From: Variovorax sp. JS1663
GTDB lineage: Bacteria; Pseudomonadota; Gammaproteobacteria; Burkholderiales; Burkholderiaceae_C
NCBI RefSeq assembly: GCF_002157355.1
Contig: NZ_LYMK01000030.1
Span: 1 to 64,000, forward strand
Length of the DNA stretch: 64,000 bases
Reading direction: 5' to 3'
Shown: positions 33,709-42,545 of the stretch, in pieces
Layout of the letters: each line of letters begins with the position of its first letter
How positions within the stretch are numbered: position 1 is the first letter of the stretch
The notes under the pieces: model-generated
What the model was told of the DNA's origin: nothing
What the model saw: the letters and a program-made list of their open reading frames with translations, nothing else
Database searches by the model: none
Made by a program: the position numbers and the translations under genes

Positions 33709-34898
33709 CGTTGGGCCTCCAGCACGTGGACGAGGGCGGCGTTGTAGTTGCCGAGCTCGCCGGTGGTCAGTCCCAGGCGCGCATCCGCGACCTGGCGCTC
33801 GCCGGCGCGGCCGCGCAGCTGGTCGGCCATCTCGCAGTAGTTGTAGAGCGAGGTGACGTACGCGGGATGGCCGCGCGAGGTCAGTCCGCCGGAGGTGGAG
33901 ATGGGGATCTGTCCGCCGAGCTTCGTGCGCCCCTCGGCCGCGGCCGGGGCGCCTTCCCCGCGGCCGAAGAAGCCGACCGCCTCGCTCACCAGCACCTCCA
34001 CGACGGTGCAGGGCGCATAGAACTCGGCCACGTCGATGTCCCTGGACGCGATGCCGGCCTGCCGGTAGGCGGTGGCGGCGGCCTCCCTGGCGGCGATCAG
34101 CTCGGTCATGTCGTTGGGCACCTCGTTGATCTGGTGCGATCCGTCGTGGCAGAAGCCGCGGCCGCGCACCAGAGCATAGGGGCGGCCGAGCGACTTCGCG
34201 ACCTCTTCCGAGGCCAGCACCAGGCAGGCGGCGCCGTCGCTGCGGCCCGGCACGTCGTACAGGCCCAGCGGCTCCACGATCTGCCTCTGGTCCAGCACCT
34301 CCGGCAGCGTGATCGGCTTGCGGTACTGCGCGAGCGGGTTCATCGAGGCATGCCAGCGGTTCTTGACCGCGACTGCGCCGAACTGCTCGCGCGTGGCGCC
34401 GTACTCGTGCATGTAGCGCATGGCGTCCATGGCATACCAGCTGATCGGGATGAAGCCGCTGGAGGCATGGAAGTCCACGTCGCCCGTGGTGCGCATGCTG
34501 CTCATCGCATGCTCGGAGGCGGGCGTGGCCGCCTCCATGTTGATGCCCAGCGCCAGCGCGACGTTGGTGCGCCCGAGCAGGATCTCGTCGCAGGCCCGGT
34601 CGAAGCAGACCGCGGCGGTCATGCCGTTGCCCATCACCTCCAGCACGCTGCCGGTGCATTGCAGGCGCAGGTGGCTGACCAGGAAGGTGGAGAAGTACTT
34701 CTGCAGCGTGTAGGGCCGTGGCAGCGTCAGCACCAGGCTGCCGATGTCCTTCTTCTCGACGCCGGCGTCCGCGACCGCCTCGACCACCAGCTTCGTCATG
34801 ATCTCCTGCTCCAGCACCTGCAGCGGTTCTTCCGCCTTGGTCTGGTGGCGGCCGACCGGGATCGCGCTGGTGCCGATGATGGCAACTCGACGAGTCAT
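33705..34898 (-). CDS. Thiolase-fold protein, SCP-x/Ltp2-like, without catalytic cysteine
   Basis: The 397-residue protein has the thiolase fold of the lipid-transfer branch. The nucleophile position in VMGNGMTAAVCF aligns with glycine, not cysteine, while the C-terminal GHP is kept (SGGLTSRGHPAY). It therefore differs in active-site make-up from the other two copies. AAAGGGGACCCACC precedes ATG 34898. It heads the minus-strand operon thiolase-DUF35-NIPSNAP-GntR under the promoter TTGAAT (34960-34955), 17 bp, TATACT (34937-34932). Confidence 0.82.
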   Translation of the reverse strand: MTRRVAIIGTSAIPVGRHQTKAEEPLQVLEQEIMTKLVVEAVADAGVEKKDIGSLVLTLPRPYTLQKYFSTFLVSHLRLQCTGSVLEVMGNGMTAAVCFDRACDEILLGRTNVALALGINMEAATPASEHAMSSMRTTGDVDFHASSGFIPISWYAMDAMRYMHEYGATREQFGAVAVKNRWHASMNPLAQYRKPITLPEVLDQRQIVEPLGLYDVPGRSDGAACLVLASEEVAKSLGRPYALVRGRGFCHDGSHQINEVPNDMTELIAAREAAATAYRQAGIASRDIDVAEFYAPCTVVEVLVSEAVGFFGRGEGAPAAAEGRTKLGGQIPISTSGGLTSRGHPAYVTSLYNYCEMADQLRGRAGERQVADARLGLTTGELGNYNAALVHVLEAQR

Positions 34899-34916
34899 TG
34901 GGTGGGTCCCCTTTGG

Positions 34917-34960
34917 TTGAAATGGCAGGCCAGTATATCTATAATGGTCAAACCATTCAA
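34917..34960. promoter_or_regulatory. Divergent sigma-70 promoters sharing a FadR-type operator (site 7)
   Basis: On the plus strand TTGAAA (34917-34922), 17 bp and TATAAT (34940-34945). On the minus strand TTGAAT (34960-34955), 17 bp and TATACT (34937-34932). The operator TGGTCAAACCA (34945-34955) overlaps the last base of the plus -10 and the minus -35. This is the clearest example of the composite element and is identical in the operator to sites 1 and 6. Confidence 0.8.
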
Positions 34961-34975
34961 CGTTTGGAGCCGCCC

Positions 34976-35935
34976 GTGACGATCCCGCCCCCCTCGCCCG
35001 CCGAGCCGCCCACCGCCTTCGACATGCGGGCCTTCCGCAATGCGCTGGGCAGCTTTCCGACCGGCGTGGCCATCATCACGACCACTGGCGCGGACGGGAA
35101 GCCGATCGGCCTCACCTGCAACTCCTTCAGCTCGGTGTCGCTGGAGCCGCCGCTGGTGTCCTGGGGGCTGCGGCTGGCCAGCAAGAGCCTGGAGGCCTTC
35201 CGGCAGGCCGACGCCTTCGCCATCAACATCCTGGCCGAAGACCAGAAGGAGCTGTCGGCGCGCTTCGCCAGCGGCGCCATCGCCGACAAGTTCGAGGGCG
35301 TGCCCTGGACGGCGGGCCATCGCGGGCTGCCGGTGATCGCCGGCAGCGTGGCCACCTTCGAATGCGACAAGTTCGCCGAGCACCTGGCGGGCGACCACGT
35401 GCTCTTCCTCGGCCAGGTGGCGCGCTTCGACCATGGGCGGCAGGAGGCCTCGCTGGTGTTCTACAAGGGCGCCTACATGATGCTGACCCAGTCGCTGCGC
35501 GAGCTCGCGGCCAGCGGCAAGCTCGATTCGGTCCATCTGGACCAGGCACGCCGCCTGATCAACTGCATGCTGCTGCGCCTGGCCTGCCAGAACGGTTCGC
35601 CGGAGGACTTCGACGCCATCGAGCGCAACATCGCCGAGATCGAGAACTACAGCGATGCGGCGCACCGCGCCGAGGCCAGCATCGAGTTCTTCCGCCTGGT
35701 CACCCTGGCGGCGCACAACGAGGTGCTGGTGGTCGTGGCCGAGACGCTCACCACCCTGCTGCGTCACGTGCTGCAGACCGACGCCACGTTGCGCGCCCGG
35801 CCCGAGCTGGTGCCGGTGCGCAGGAAGATCCTCGCGCACATGCGCGAGCGCGATCCCGATGCGGCGGAAGCCGAGATGAGCCATTACTTCGACCAGCTCC
35901 GCCGCGGCGCGGCGGCGCGGGAGGTCCACGCATGA
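34976..35935 (+). CDS. Flavin reductase fused to a GntR-type FCD effector domain
   Basis: The 319-residue protein joins two domains. Residues about 17-165 are an HpaC/RutF-type flavin reductase split barrel (FPTGVAIITTTG, CNSFSSVSLEPPLVSWGL, FAINILAEDQ). Residues about 185-310 are an FCD ligand-binding domain resembling the one in the GntR protein at 28215-28958; no winged helix is present. The start is GTG 34976 with TTTGGAGCC upstream and lies just after operator site 7. In Acinetobacter baumannii the hydroxyphenylacetate hydroxylase reductase C1 has a MarR-like C-terminal domain through which substrate stimulates activity; a similar effector-gated reductase is inferred here. The gene overlaps the next start. 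Confidence 0.82.
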   Translation: MTIPPPSPAEPPTAFDMRAFRNALGSFPTGVAIITTTGADGKPIGLTCNSFSSVSLEPPLVSWGLRLASKSLEAFRQADAFAINILAEDQKELSARFASGAIADKFEGVPWTAGHRGLPVIAGSVATFECDKFAEHLAGDHVLFLGQVARFDHGRQEASLVFYKGAYMMLTQSLRELAASGKLDSVHLDQARRLINCMLLRLACQNGSPEDFDAIERNIAEIENYSDAAHRAEASIEFFRLVTLAAHNEVLVVVAETLTTLLRHVLQTDATLRARPELVPVRRKILAHMRERDPDAAEAEMSHYFDQLRRGAAAREVHA

Positions 35936-37695
35936 CCACGAGCAGCATCCCTACCATCGAATGCGACGTGCTGGTCGTCGGGTCCGGCGCCGGCGGGCTG
36001 TCCACGGCCGTCACCGCCAGGAAGCACGGGCTGGACGTCATCGTCGTCGAGAAGGAGCCGGTGTTCGGCGGCACCACCGCCTTCTCCGGCGGCGTGCTGT
36101 GGATCCCGCTGTCGCCGCACGCAAGGAAGGCGGGCCACGCGGACTCGCGCGAGGCGGTCATCCGCTACATGAAGGCCGAGACGGGGCGATGGTACGACGG
36201 CCCGGCGGTAGAGGCCTTCATCGACAAGGGGCCGGAGATGGTGGAGTTCTTCGAGCGCGAGACCGAGGTGCGCTTCGTTCCCACGCTCTATCCGGACTAT
36301 CACCCCGACGTCGACGGCGGCGTCGACATCGGCCGCTCGATCCTCACCGCGCCCTATGACATCCGCGCGCTGGGGCCGGACATGGCACGCCTGCGCCAGC
36401 CGCTCGTGACCATCACCTTCATCGGGATGATGTTCAACTCCGCCAATGCGGACCTGAAGCACTTCTTCCGCTTCACCAAGTCCTTCACCTCGTTCAAGTA
36501 CGTGGTGAAGCGCCTGCTCAACCATGTGAAGGAACTGGCGCTCTATCGCCGCGGCATCAACGTGACGAGCGGCAATGCGCTGGCGGCGCGGCTGGCGAAG
36601 TCGGCGCTGGACCTGAAGATCCCGATCCGCACGAGCACGCCGGCGCAGGAGCTGATCGTGGACAACGGCCGCGTGGCCGGTGCACTGGTGAAGGGGCCGG
36701 AAGGCCTGCAGCGCATCCTCGCGCGCAAGGGCGTGGTGCTGGCCGGCGGCGGCTTCTCGCATGACCGCGAGCGCATCGCGCAGGCTTATCCGCACCTGCG
36801 TGCGGGCGGCGAGCATTTCTCGCCCGTGCCGAAGGGCAACACCGGCGATGGCGCGCGCATGGCCGAGAAGGTGGGCGGCCGCGTCGAGATCCGCTTCAGC
36901 TCGCCGGCGGCCTGGATGCCCACCTCCAAGGTGCCGCTCGGCAAGGGCGAGTACGGCGCCTTCCCGCATCTGCTGGACCGCTACAAGCCCGGCATCATCG
37001 GCGTGCTGAAGAACGGCCAGCGCTTCACCAACGAGTCGAATTCGTACCACGACGTGGGCGCGGCGATGGTTGCGGCGGGGCAGGGCGCCGACACCGGCAT
37101 GTGGCTTGTGTGCGACCAGGCCACGATCGGCAAGTACGGGCTGGGCCATGCCAAGCCGGCGCCGATGCCGCTCGGGCCCTACGTGCGCAACGGCTACCTC
37201 GTCAAGGGCGCGACGCTGCGCGAACTGGCGCAGAAGGCGGGCATCGACCCGGCCGGGCTGGAGCGGACCGTGCGCGAGTACAACGAGGGCGCCGTCCAGG
37301 GCGAGGACCGCCAGTTCGGCCGCGGCACGACCTCCTTCAACCGCTACCTGGCCGACCCGGACAACAAGCCCAACCCCTGCGTCGCGCCGATCGGCAACGG
37401 CCCCTACTACGCGCTGCGCATCGTGATGGGTGACCTGGGCACCTTCGACGGCATCGGCACCGACGTGGTGGGCCGCGTGCTCGATGCAGAGCGGCGGCCG
37501 ATCGAGGGCCTGTATGCCGTGGGCAACGACCGCGCCAGCGTGATGGGCGGCAACTACCCCGGTGCCGGCATCACGCTGGGGCCGATCCTGACCTTCGGCT
37601 ACATCACCGGCCGCCACCTGGCTGGCCTGGAGCCGTCGCTTTCTTCCGCCAATGTCCCCACCCCCACGAGGCAAGCCGATGCCGTTCCCGCCTAA
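35932..37695 (+). CDS. FAD-dependent dehydrogenase, 3-ketosteroid delta1-dehydrogenase-like
   Basis: The 587-residue flavoprotein has VLVVGSGAGGLSTAV (GSGAGG 17-22), VVEKEPVFGGTTAFSGGVLWIP, and the C-terminal GNYPGAGITLGPILTFGYITGR signature of the KstD/3-oxosteroid dehydrogenase and fumarate reductase group. It would introduce or remove a double bond beside a carbonyl in a cyclic or acyl substrate. GGGAGGTCCACGC precedes the ATG, which overlaps the fused reductase stop. The neighbouring reductase is unlikely to be its electron partner, since this class normally passes electrons to quinone-type acceptors. Confidence 0.83.
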   Translation: MTTSSIPTIECDVLVVGSGAGGLSTAVTARKHGLDVIVVEKEPVFGGTTAFSGGVLWIPLSPHARKAGHADSREAVIRYMKAETGRWYDGPAVEAFIDKGPEMVEFFERETEVRFVPTLYPDYHPDVDGGVDIGRSILTAPYDIRALGPDMARLRQPLVTITFIGMMFNSANADLKHFFRFTKSFTSFKYVVKRLLNHVKELALYRRGINVTSGNALAARLAKSALDLKIPIRTSTPAQELIVDNGRVAGALVKGPEGLQRILARKGVVLAGGGFSHDRERIAQAYPHLRAGGEHFSPVPKGNTGDGARMAEKVGGRVEIRFSSPAAWMPTSKVPLGKGEYGAFPHLLDRYKPGIIGVLKNGQRFTNESNSYHDVGAAMVAAGQGADTGMWLVCDQATIGKYGLGHAKPAPMPLGPYVRNGYLVKGATLRELAQKAGIDPAGLERTVREYNEGAVQGEDRQFGRGTTSFNRYLADPDNKPNPCVAPIGNGPYYALRIVMGDLGTFDGIGTDVVGRVLDAERRPIEGLYAVGNDRASVMGGNYPGAGITLGPILTFGYITGRHLAGLEPSLSSANVPTPTRQADAVPA

Positions 37696-38014
37696 GGCCC
37701 TGGTCGACCACCGCATCTACACCATCCGGCTGCGCAAGATGCCGGAGTTCCTGGACGTGTTCAACCGCCTGGCGCTGCCGATCCTGATGGAGACCCTGGG
37801 CACGCCGCTGGGCTTCTACGTGAGCCACGTCGGTCCGCTCAACCAGTTCGTGCACCTGTGGGGCTACGACGACCTGGCCGACTACGAGCGGCGCTGCCAG
37901 TTGCGTGATGCGCACCCGGACTTTCCGGCTTACTTCAAGGCGTCGGAGCACCTGATCACTGCGCAGGAGACGCGGCTGATCAAGGCGGTGCCGATGCCGG
38001 GCTGGAAGTCCTGA
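37679..38014 (+). CDS. NIPSNAP family protein
   Basis: A 111-residue NIPSNAP domain (LVDHRIYTIRLRKMPEFLDVF, QFVHLWGYDDLADYERR, the conserved HLWxYxD core). I chose ATG 37679, preceded by ACGAGGCAAGCC; it overlaps the flavoprotein gene by 17 nt. It is a distant paralogue of the NIPSNAP protein at 32941-33267, so each arm of the divergent region carries one. The reaction is not known. Confidence 0.8.
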   Translation: MPFPPKALVDHRIYTIRLRKMPEFLDVFNRLALPILMETLGTPLGFYVSHVGPLNQFVHLWGYDDLADYERRCQLRDAHPDFPAYFKASEHLITAQETRLIKAVPMPGWKS

Positions 38015-38074
38015 GCGGGCGGGCTTGGCGGATCCGGGGGTGGCGACCACAATGCCGTCACCGGAGATTTCGCC

Positions 38075-38464
38075 ATGACCCAAGACACGCTCGCCACCTG
38101 GCACGAACTGGTCCGCACCCGCAATACGCGCGGGCTGGATGCGCTGCTCGCGGACCAGGTCGTCTTCCATTCGCCGGTGGTGCACACGCCGCAGTCCGGC
38201 AAGGCGGTGACGACGCAGTACCTGTCGGCCGCCTTCCACGTCTTCTTCAATCCGTCCTTCCGCTACGTGCGGGAGGTTGCCGGGCCGCGCGATGCGGTGC
38301 TGGAGTTCCAGGTGGAGATCGACGGGATTTCGGTCAACGGCGTCGACATGATCCGCTGGGACGAGGCGGGGCGGATCGTTGACTTCAAGGTGATGATTCG
38401 GCCGCTCAAGGCGATCAACCTGATTCATCAGAAGATGGCGGCGATGTTGCAGGCTCAACAGTAG
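38075..38464 (+). CDS. SnoaL/NTF2-like protein
   Basis: The 129-residue protein is a compact NTF2-like fold: an N-terminal helix (TLATWHELVRTRNTRGLDALLAD), VVFHSPVVHTPQSGKAV, and a beta sheet ending IRWDEAGRIVDFKVMIRPLKAI. CCGGAGATTTCGCC precedes the ATG. It is 60 nt downstream of the NIPSNAP gene and may be the last gene of the operon. The specific role is unknown. Confidence 0.72.
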   Translation: MTQDTLATWHELVRTRNTRGLDALLADQVVFHSPVVHTPQSGKAVTTQYLSAAFHVFFNPSFRYVREVAGPRDAVLEFQVEIDGISVNGVDMIRWDEAGRIVDFKVMIRPLKAINLIHQKMAAMLQAQQ

Positions 38465-38479
38465 GTTCTGTGCGCTGCA

Positions 38480-38723
38480 AAGGCGCCTGCGGGTGTGCCG
38501 GCGGCGCTTCACTGTGGCGGTCGGCGCTTCGCGCCGACTCCCCTGCGGTGCTCGCGCAGCCGGCCCGCCGCAGAACTCGCTACGCGCCCTGCGGGCGCTG
38601 CGCTCAAACAGCTGCGGCAAGTCAGATCACGAAGCACGCCTGTCCTTCGGCAGGCGTGCGGCCGGCTGCACTCCGCTCCTCGGCGCCACAGAGGCGCGCC
38701 GCCGGCACACCCGCAGGCGCCTT
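38480..38723. repeat. MITE-like element 1 with perfect 28-bp terminal inverted repeats
   Basis: The ends 38480-38507 and 38696-38723 are exact reverse complements over 28 bp. The 188-bp interior has further hairpins, for example GGCGC-TTC-GCGCC at 38523-38533 and the palindromic tract around 38636-38660. There is no transposase. The interior matches, in inverted orientation, that of element 2. Confidence 0.8.
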
Positions 38724-38780
38724 CGCGATTTAAGTGCTGCGCCGGTGTCCGCCCCTAACAAACGTCCCCCGCCGGTTCCT

Positions 38781-39026
38781 CCGCGGGAGGTGGTCTGCGG
38801 ACCGGGCGATTTCTGGGGCGGCGAGGAGCGCAGCCTGAGGGCGGGCATGCCTGCCGAAGGACAGGCGTGCTTCGTTGACTGACTTGCCGCAGCTGTCTGA
38901 GCGCAGCGCCCCGCAGGGGCGCGTAGCGAGTTCTGCGGCACCGCCCTCAGGCGAGCACCGCAGCGGAGTCGGCGCGAAGCGACGACCGCCCCAGTATGAG
39001 CCCGGGCCGCAGACCGCCTCCCGCGG
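38781..39026. repeat. MITE-like element 2 with imperfect ~41-bp terminal inverted repeats
   Basis: The ends 38781-38822 and 38986-39026 are reverse complements with a handful of mismatches. The interior (about 38840-38985) is the reverse complement of much of element 1, with mismatches, including the tract GCCTGCCGAAGGACAGGC near 38850. The two elements have different terminal repeats but related cores. Confidence 0.75.
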
Positions 39027-39049
39027 CGCGCGCAGCCTCATCGCGGGCA

Positions 39050-39838
39050 TCAGAGCAACCGGGAAATCTCGTCCGCAGCTGCCACCAGGGGTGGCAGCAT
39101 CGTCTCCTGCATCACCTTGGCACTCGTCCGGTTGGCCTGCCCGCTGATGTTGAGCGCCGCCACCATGCGCCCGCTGCGGTCCACGATGGGCGCTGCAATC
39201 GAGATCAGGCCTTCTTCCAACTCCTGGTTCACCAGGCACCAGCGCTGGCGTCGCGCCTGCTGCACCTTGGCCACCAGCGCGTCGATGTCGGTCAGCGTAT
39301 GGCGGGTCAAGGCCTCGATGCCGGATGCTTCCAGCCGCTCGCGTAGCGATGGCTCGTCCAGTTCCGACAACAACAGGCGGCCCATCGAGGTGCACCAGGC
39401 CGGCAGGCGCGAGCCCACACCCAGGCTGATGCGCATGATCTTGTGGGTGGACACGCGCAGCACGTAGACGATGTCGGTGCCGTCCAGCACCGCCGCCGAG
39501 CAGGACTCCTGCACCTGCTGCACCAGCGTTTCCATCACCGGCTCCGCGCGGTTCCAGATGGGCATCGACGACAGATACGCGAAGCCCAGGTCGAGGATGC
39601 GCGGCGTCAGCGCGAAGAGCTTGCCGTCGGAGGCCACGTAGCCCAGGGCCTGCAGCGTCAGCAGGATGCGGCGCGCGCCGGCACGCGTGAGGCCGGTGGC
39701 GGCCGCGACGTCGCTCAGGGTCTGGCGGGGCGCCTTCTCGCTGAAGGAGCGGATGACCTGCAGCCCGCGCGCGAAGGATTGCACGTAGCTGTCGCCGGGC
39801 GTGGGCGGGGCGGGCTGATTTTCCTGGAGGGTTGCCAT
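39050..39838 (-). CDS. pcaR: IclR-family regulator of the pca genes (PcaR/PcaU-type)
   Basis: The 262-residue protein has an N-terminal winged helix (SFARGLQVIRSFSE, TLSDVAAATGLTRAGARRILLTLQALGYV) and an IclR effector domain (LPAWCTSMGRLLLSEL, GLISIAAPIVDRSGRMVAALNISG). This is the PcaR/PobR/CatR branch, whose members respond to beta-ketoadipate or protocatechuate. It is divergent from pcaI, which is the standard arrangement, so the gene name rests on family plus context. ATG 39838 is followed upstream by a TATAAT at 39868-39863. Confidence 0.87.
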   Translation of the reverse strand: MATLQENQPAPPTPGDSYVQSFARGLQVIRSFSEKAPRQTLSDVAAATGLTRAGARRILLTLQALGYVASDGKLFALTPRILDLGFAYLSSMPIWNRAEPVMETLVQQVQESCSAAVLDGTDIVYVLRVSTHKIMRISLGVGSRLPAWCTSMGRLLLSELDEPSLRERLEASGIEALTRHTLTDIDALVAKVQQARRQRWCLVNQELEEGLISIAAPIVDRSGRMVAALNISGQANRTSAKVMQETMLPPLVAAADEISRLL

Positions 39839-39862
39839 GTCGGTCGATCTTGCCTAAAATTC

Positions 39863-39894
39863 ATTATACGAACACATGTTCGTCATACGAACAG
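39863..39894. promoter_or_regulatory. IclR-type operator between pcaR and pcaI
   Basis: The octamer ATACGAAC occurs as a direct repeat at 39866-39873 and 39886-39893, 20 bp apart (two helical turns). The first copy also pairs with GTTCG (39878-39882) as the inverted repeat CGAAC-ACAT-GTTCG. The mixed direct/inverted layout is typical of PcaU/PobR-like operators. It overlaps a possible minus-strand TATAAT. Confidence 0.65.
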
Positions 39895-39965
39895 TTTGCA
39901 AGCATTGTGATCCCAGCCTGAAGCCGAGGCCTTCGGCTTTTCCCTCACCCCGGAGACAAGATTTC

Positions 39966-40667
39966 ATGATCGACAAGATCGCGCGTTCGGTCGCCGATGC
40001 CATGGCCGGCATCCAGGACGGCGCCACGGTACTCATCGGCGGCTTCGGCACCGCCGGCATTCCCAACGAGCTCATCGACGGCCTGATCGAGCAGGGCGCC
40101 AAGGACCTCACGGTCGTCAACAACAACGCCGGCAACGGCGACACCGGACTGGCCGCGCTGCTCAAGGCGGGCCGCGTGCGCAAGATCATCTGCAGCTTCC
40201 CGCGCCAGGCCGACAGCTACGTGTTCGACGAGCTCTACCGCACCGGCAAGCTCGAGCTCGAGCTGGTGCCGCAGGGCAATCTGGCCGAGCGCATCCGCGC
40301 CGCCGGCGCCGGTGTCGGCGCCTTCTTCTGTCCGACCGGCTTCGGCACGCAACTGGCCGGCGAGCGCGAGACGCGCGAGATCGACGGCAAGCAGTACGTG
40401 CTGGAGTACCCCATCCGCGGCGACGTGGCGCTGATCAAGGCCGAAAGCGGCGACCGTTGGGGCAACCTGACCTATCGCAAGGCGGCGCGCAACTTCGGCC
40501 CGGTGATGGCCATGGCCTCCGACCGCACCATCGCCACCGTGCATGAGATCGTCGAACTCGGCGCGATGGACCCCGAGACCATCGTGACCCCCGGCATCTT
40601 CGTCAAGAACATCGTCAAGATCGACCGTGTGGCGACCCAAGCCGGCGGCTTCAAGAAGGCAGCATGA
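39966..40667 (+). CDS. pcaI: 3-oxoadipate CoA-transferase, alpha subunit
   Basis: The 233-residue protein is a class I CoA-transferase alpha subunit: IQDGATVLIGGFGTAGIPNELIDGL at the N-terminus and the GAFFCPTGFGTQLA segment. With PcaJ it moves CoA from succinyl-CoA to beta-ketoadipate. I chose ATG 39966 (CCGGAGACAAGATTTC upstream). The neighbouring pcaJ and pcaF favour beta-ketoadipate over acetoacetate as substrate. The stop overlaps pcaJ. Confidence 0.92.
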   Translation: MIDKIARSVADAMAGIQDGATVLIGGFGTAGIPNELIDGLIEQGAKDLTVVNNNAGNGDTGLAALLKAGRVRKIICSFPRQADSYVFDELYRTGKLELELVPQGNLAERIRAAGAGVGAFFCPTGFGTQLAGERETREIDGKQYVLEYPIRGDVALIKAESGDRWGNLTYRKAARNFGPVMAMASDRTIATVHEIVELGAMDPETIVTPGIFVKNIVKIDRVATQAGGFKKAA

Positions 40668-41314
40668 CCATGAGCAACTACCAACGCCGCACCAAGGACC
40701 AGCTGGCCGCCCGCGTCGCCCAGGACATCTTCGACGGTGCCGTCGTCAACCTGGGCATCGGTCAGCCCACGCTGGTGGCCAACCACCTGCCGGCCGGCCG
40801 CGAGGTCATCCTGCACAGCGAGAACGGCATCCTCGGCATGGGCGCGGCCCCCGCCGCGGGCCAGGAGGACTACGACCTCATCAACGCCGGCAAGCAGCCC
40901 GTCACGCTGCTGCCGGGCGGTGCCTACTTCCACCATGCCGACAGCTTCGCGATGATGCGCGGCGGCCACCTGGACATCTGCGTGCTGGGCGCCTTCCAGG
41001 TCTCGGCCACCGGCGACCTGGCGAACTGGAGCACCGGCGAGGAAGGGGCCATTCCCGCCGTCGGCGGCGCCATGGACCTGGCCATCGGTGCCAAGCAGAC
41101 CTGGGTGATGATGGACTTGCTCACCAAGAAGGGCGAGAGCAAGATCGTCGCGCAGTGCACCTACCCGCTGACCGGCATCGGTTGCGTGAAGCGCGTGTAT
41201 TCCGACCTGGCCACCATCGAATGCACGCCCTCGGGCCTGAAGCTCATCGACAAGGTCGAGGGCCTCGAGCATGCCGAGCTCGAGAAGCTGGTGGGCCTGC
41301 CCATCGCCGCTTGA
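40664..41314 (+). CDS. pcaJ: 3-oxoadipate CoA-transferase, beta subunit
   Basis: The 216-residue beta subunit carries the catalytic motif HSENGILGMG with Glu53 (SENG), and GGAYFHHADSFAMMRGGHLD. It forms the second half of the succinyl-CoA:3-oxoadipate CoA-transferase. The start overlaps the pcaI stop (ATGA at 40664); a second ATG lies six bases on. A 25-nt gap leads to pcaF. Confidence 0.92.
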   Translation: MTMSNYQRRTKDQLAARVAQDIFDGAVVNLGIGQPTLVANHLPAGREVILHSENGILGMGAAPAAGQEDYDLINAGKQPVTLLPGGAYFHHADSFAMMRGGHLDICVLGAFQVSATGDLANWSTGEEGAIPAVGGAMDLAIGAKQTWVMMDLLTKKGESKIVAQCTYPLTGIGCVKRVYSDLATIECTPSGLKLIDKVEGLEHAELEKLVGLPIAA

Positions 41315-41339
41315 ACATTCCATTTCCAGAGAGACAGCC

Positions 41340-42544
<1,205 letters not shown>

Positions 42545-42545
<1 letters not shown>

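Larger units (their letters stand above)
38465..39049. other. 585-bp gene-free interval filled by repeat elements
   Basis: I see no credible gene here. Several reading frames cross it, but their products are Arg/Ser/Ala-rich low-complexity strings that mirror the inverted repeats. The interval consists of two MITE-like elements (38480-38723 and 38781-39026) and short flanks, between the SnoaL-like gene and the converging IclR gene. Confidence 0.8.

Noticed and set aside
38470..38882. Several plus-strand frames in the gap after the SnoaL-like gene
   Set aside because: They are translations of inverted repeats; the products are Arg/Ser/Ala strings without a ribosome site or family resemblance.
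38480..39026. Possible CRISPR array
   Set aside because: The repeated units are long and inverted, with no regular short direct repeats and spacers and no cas genes.
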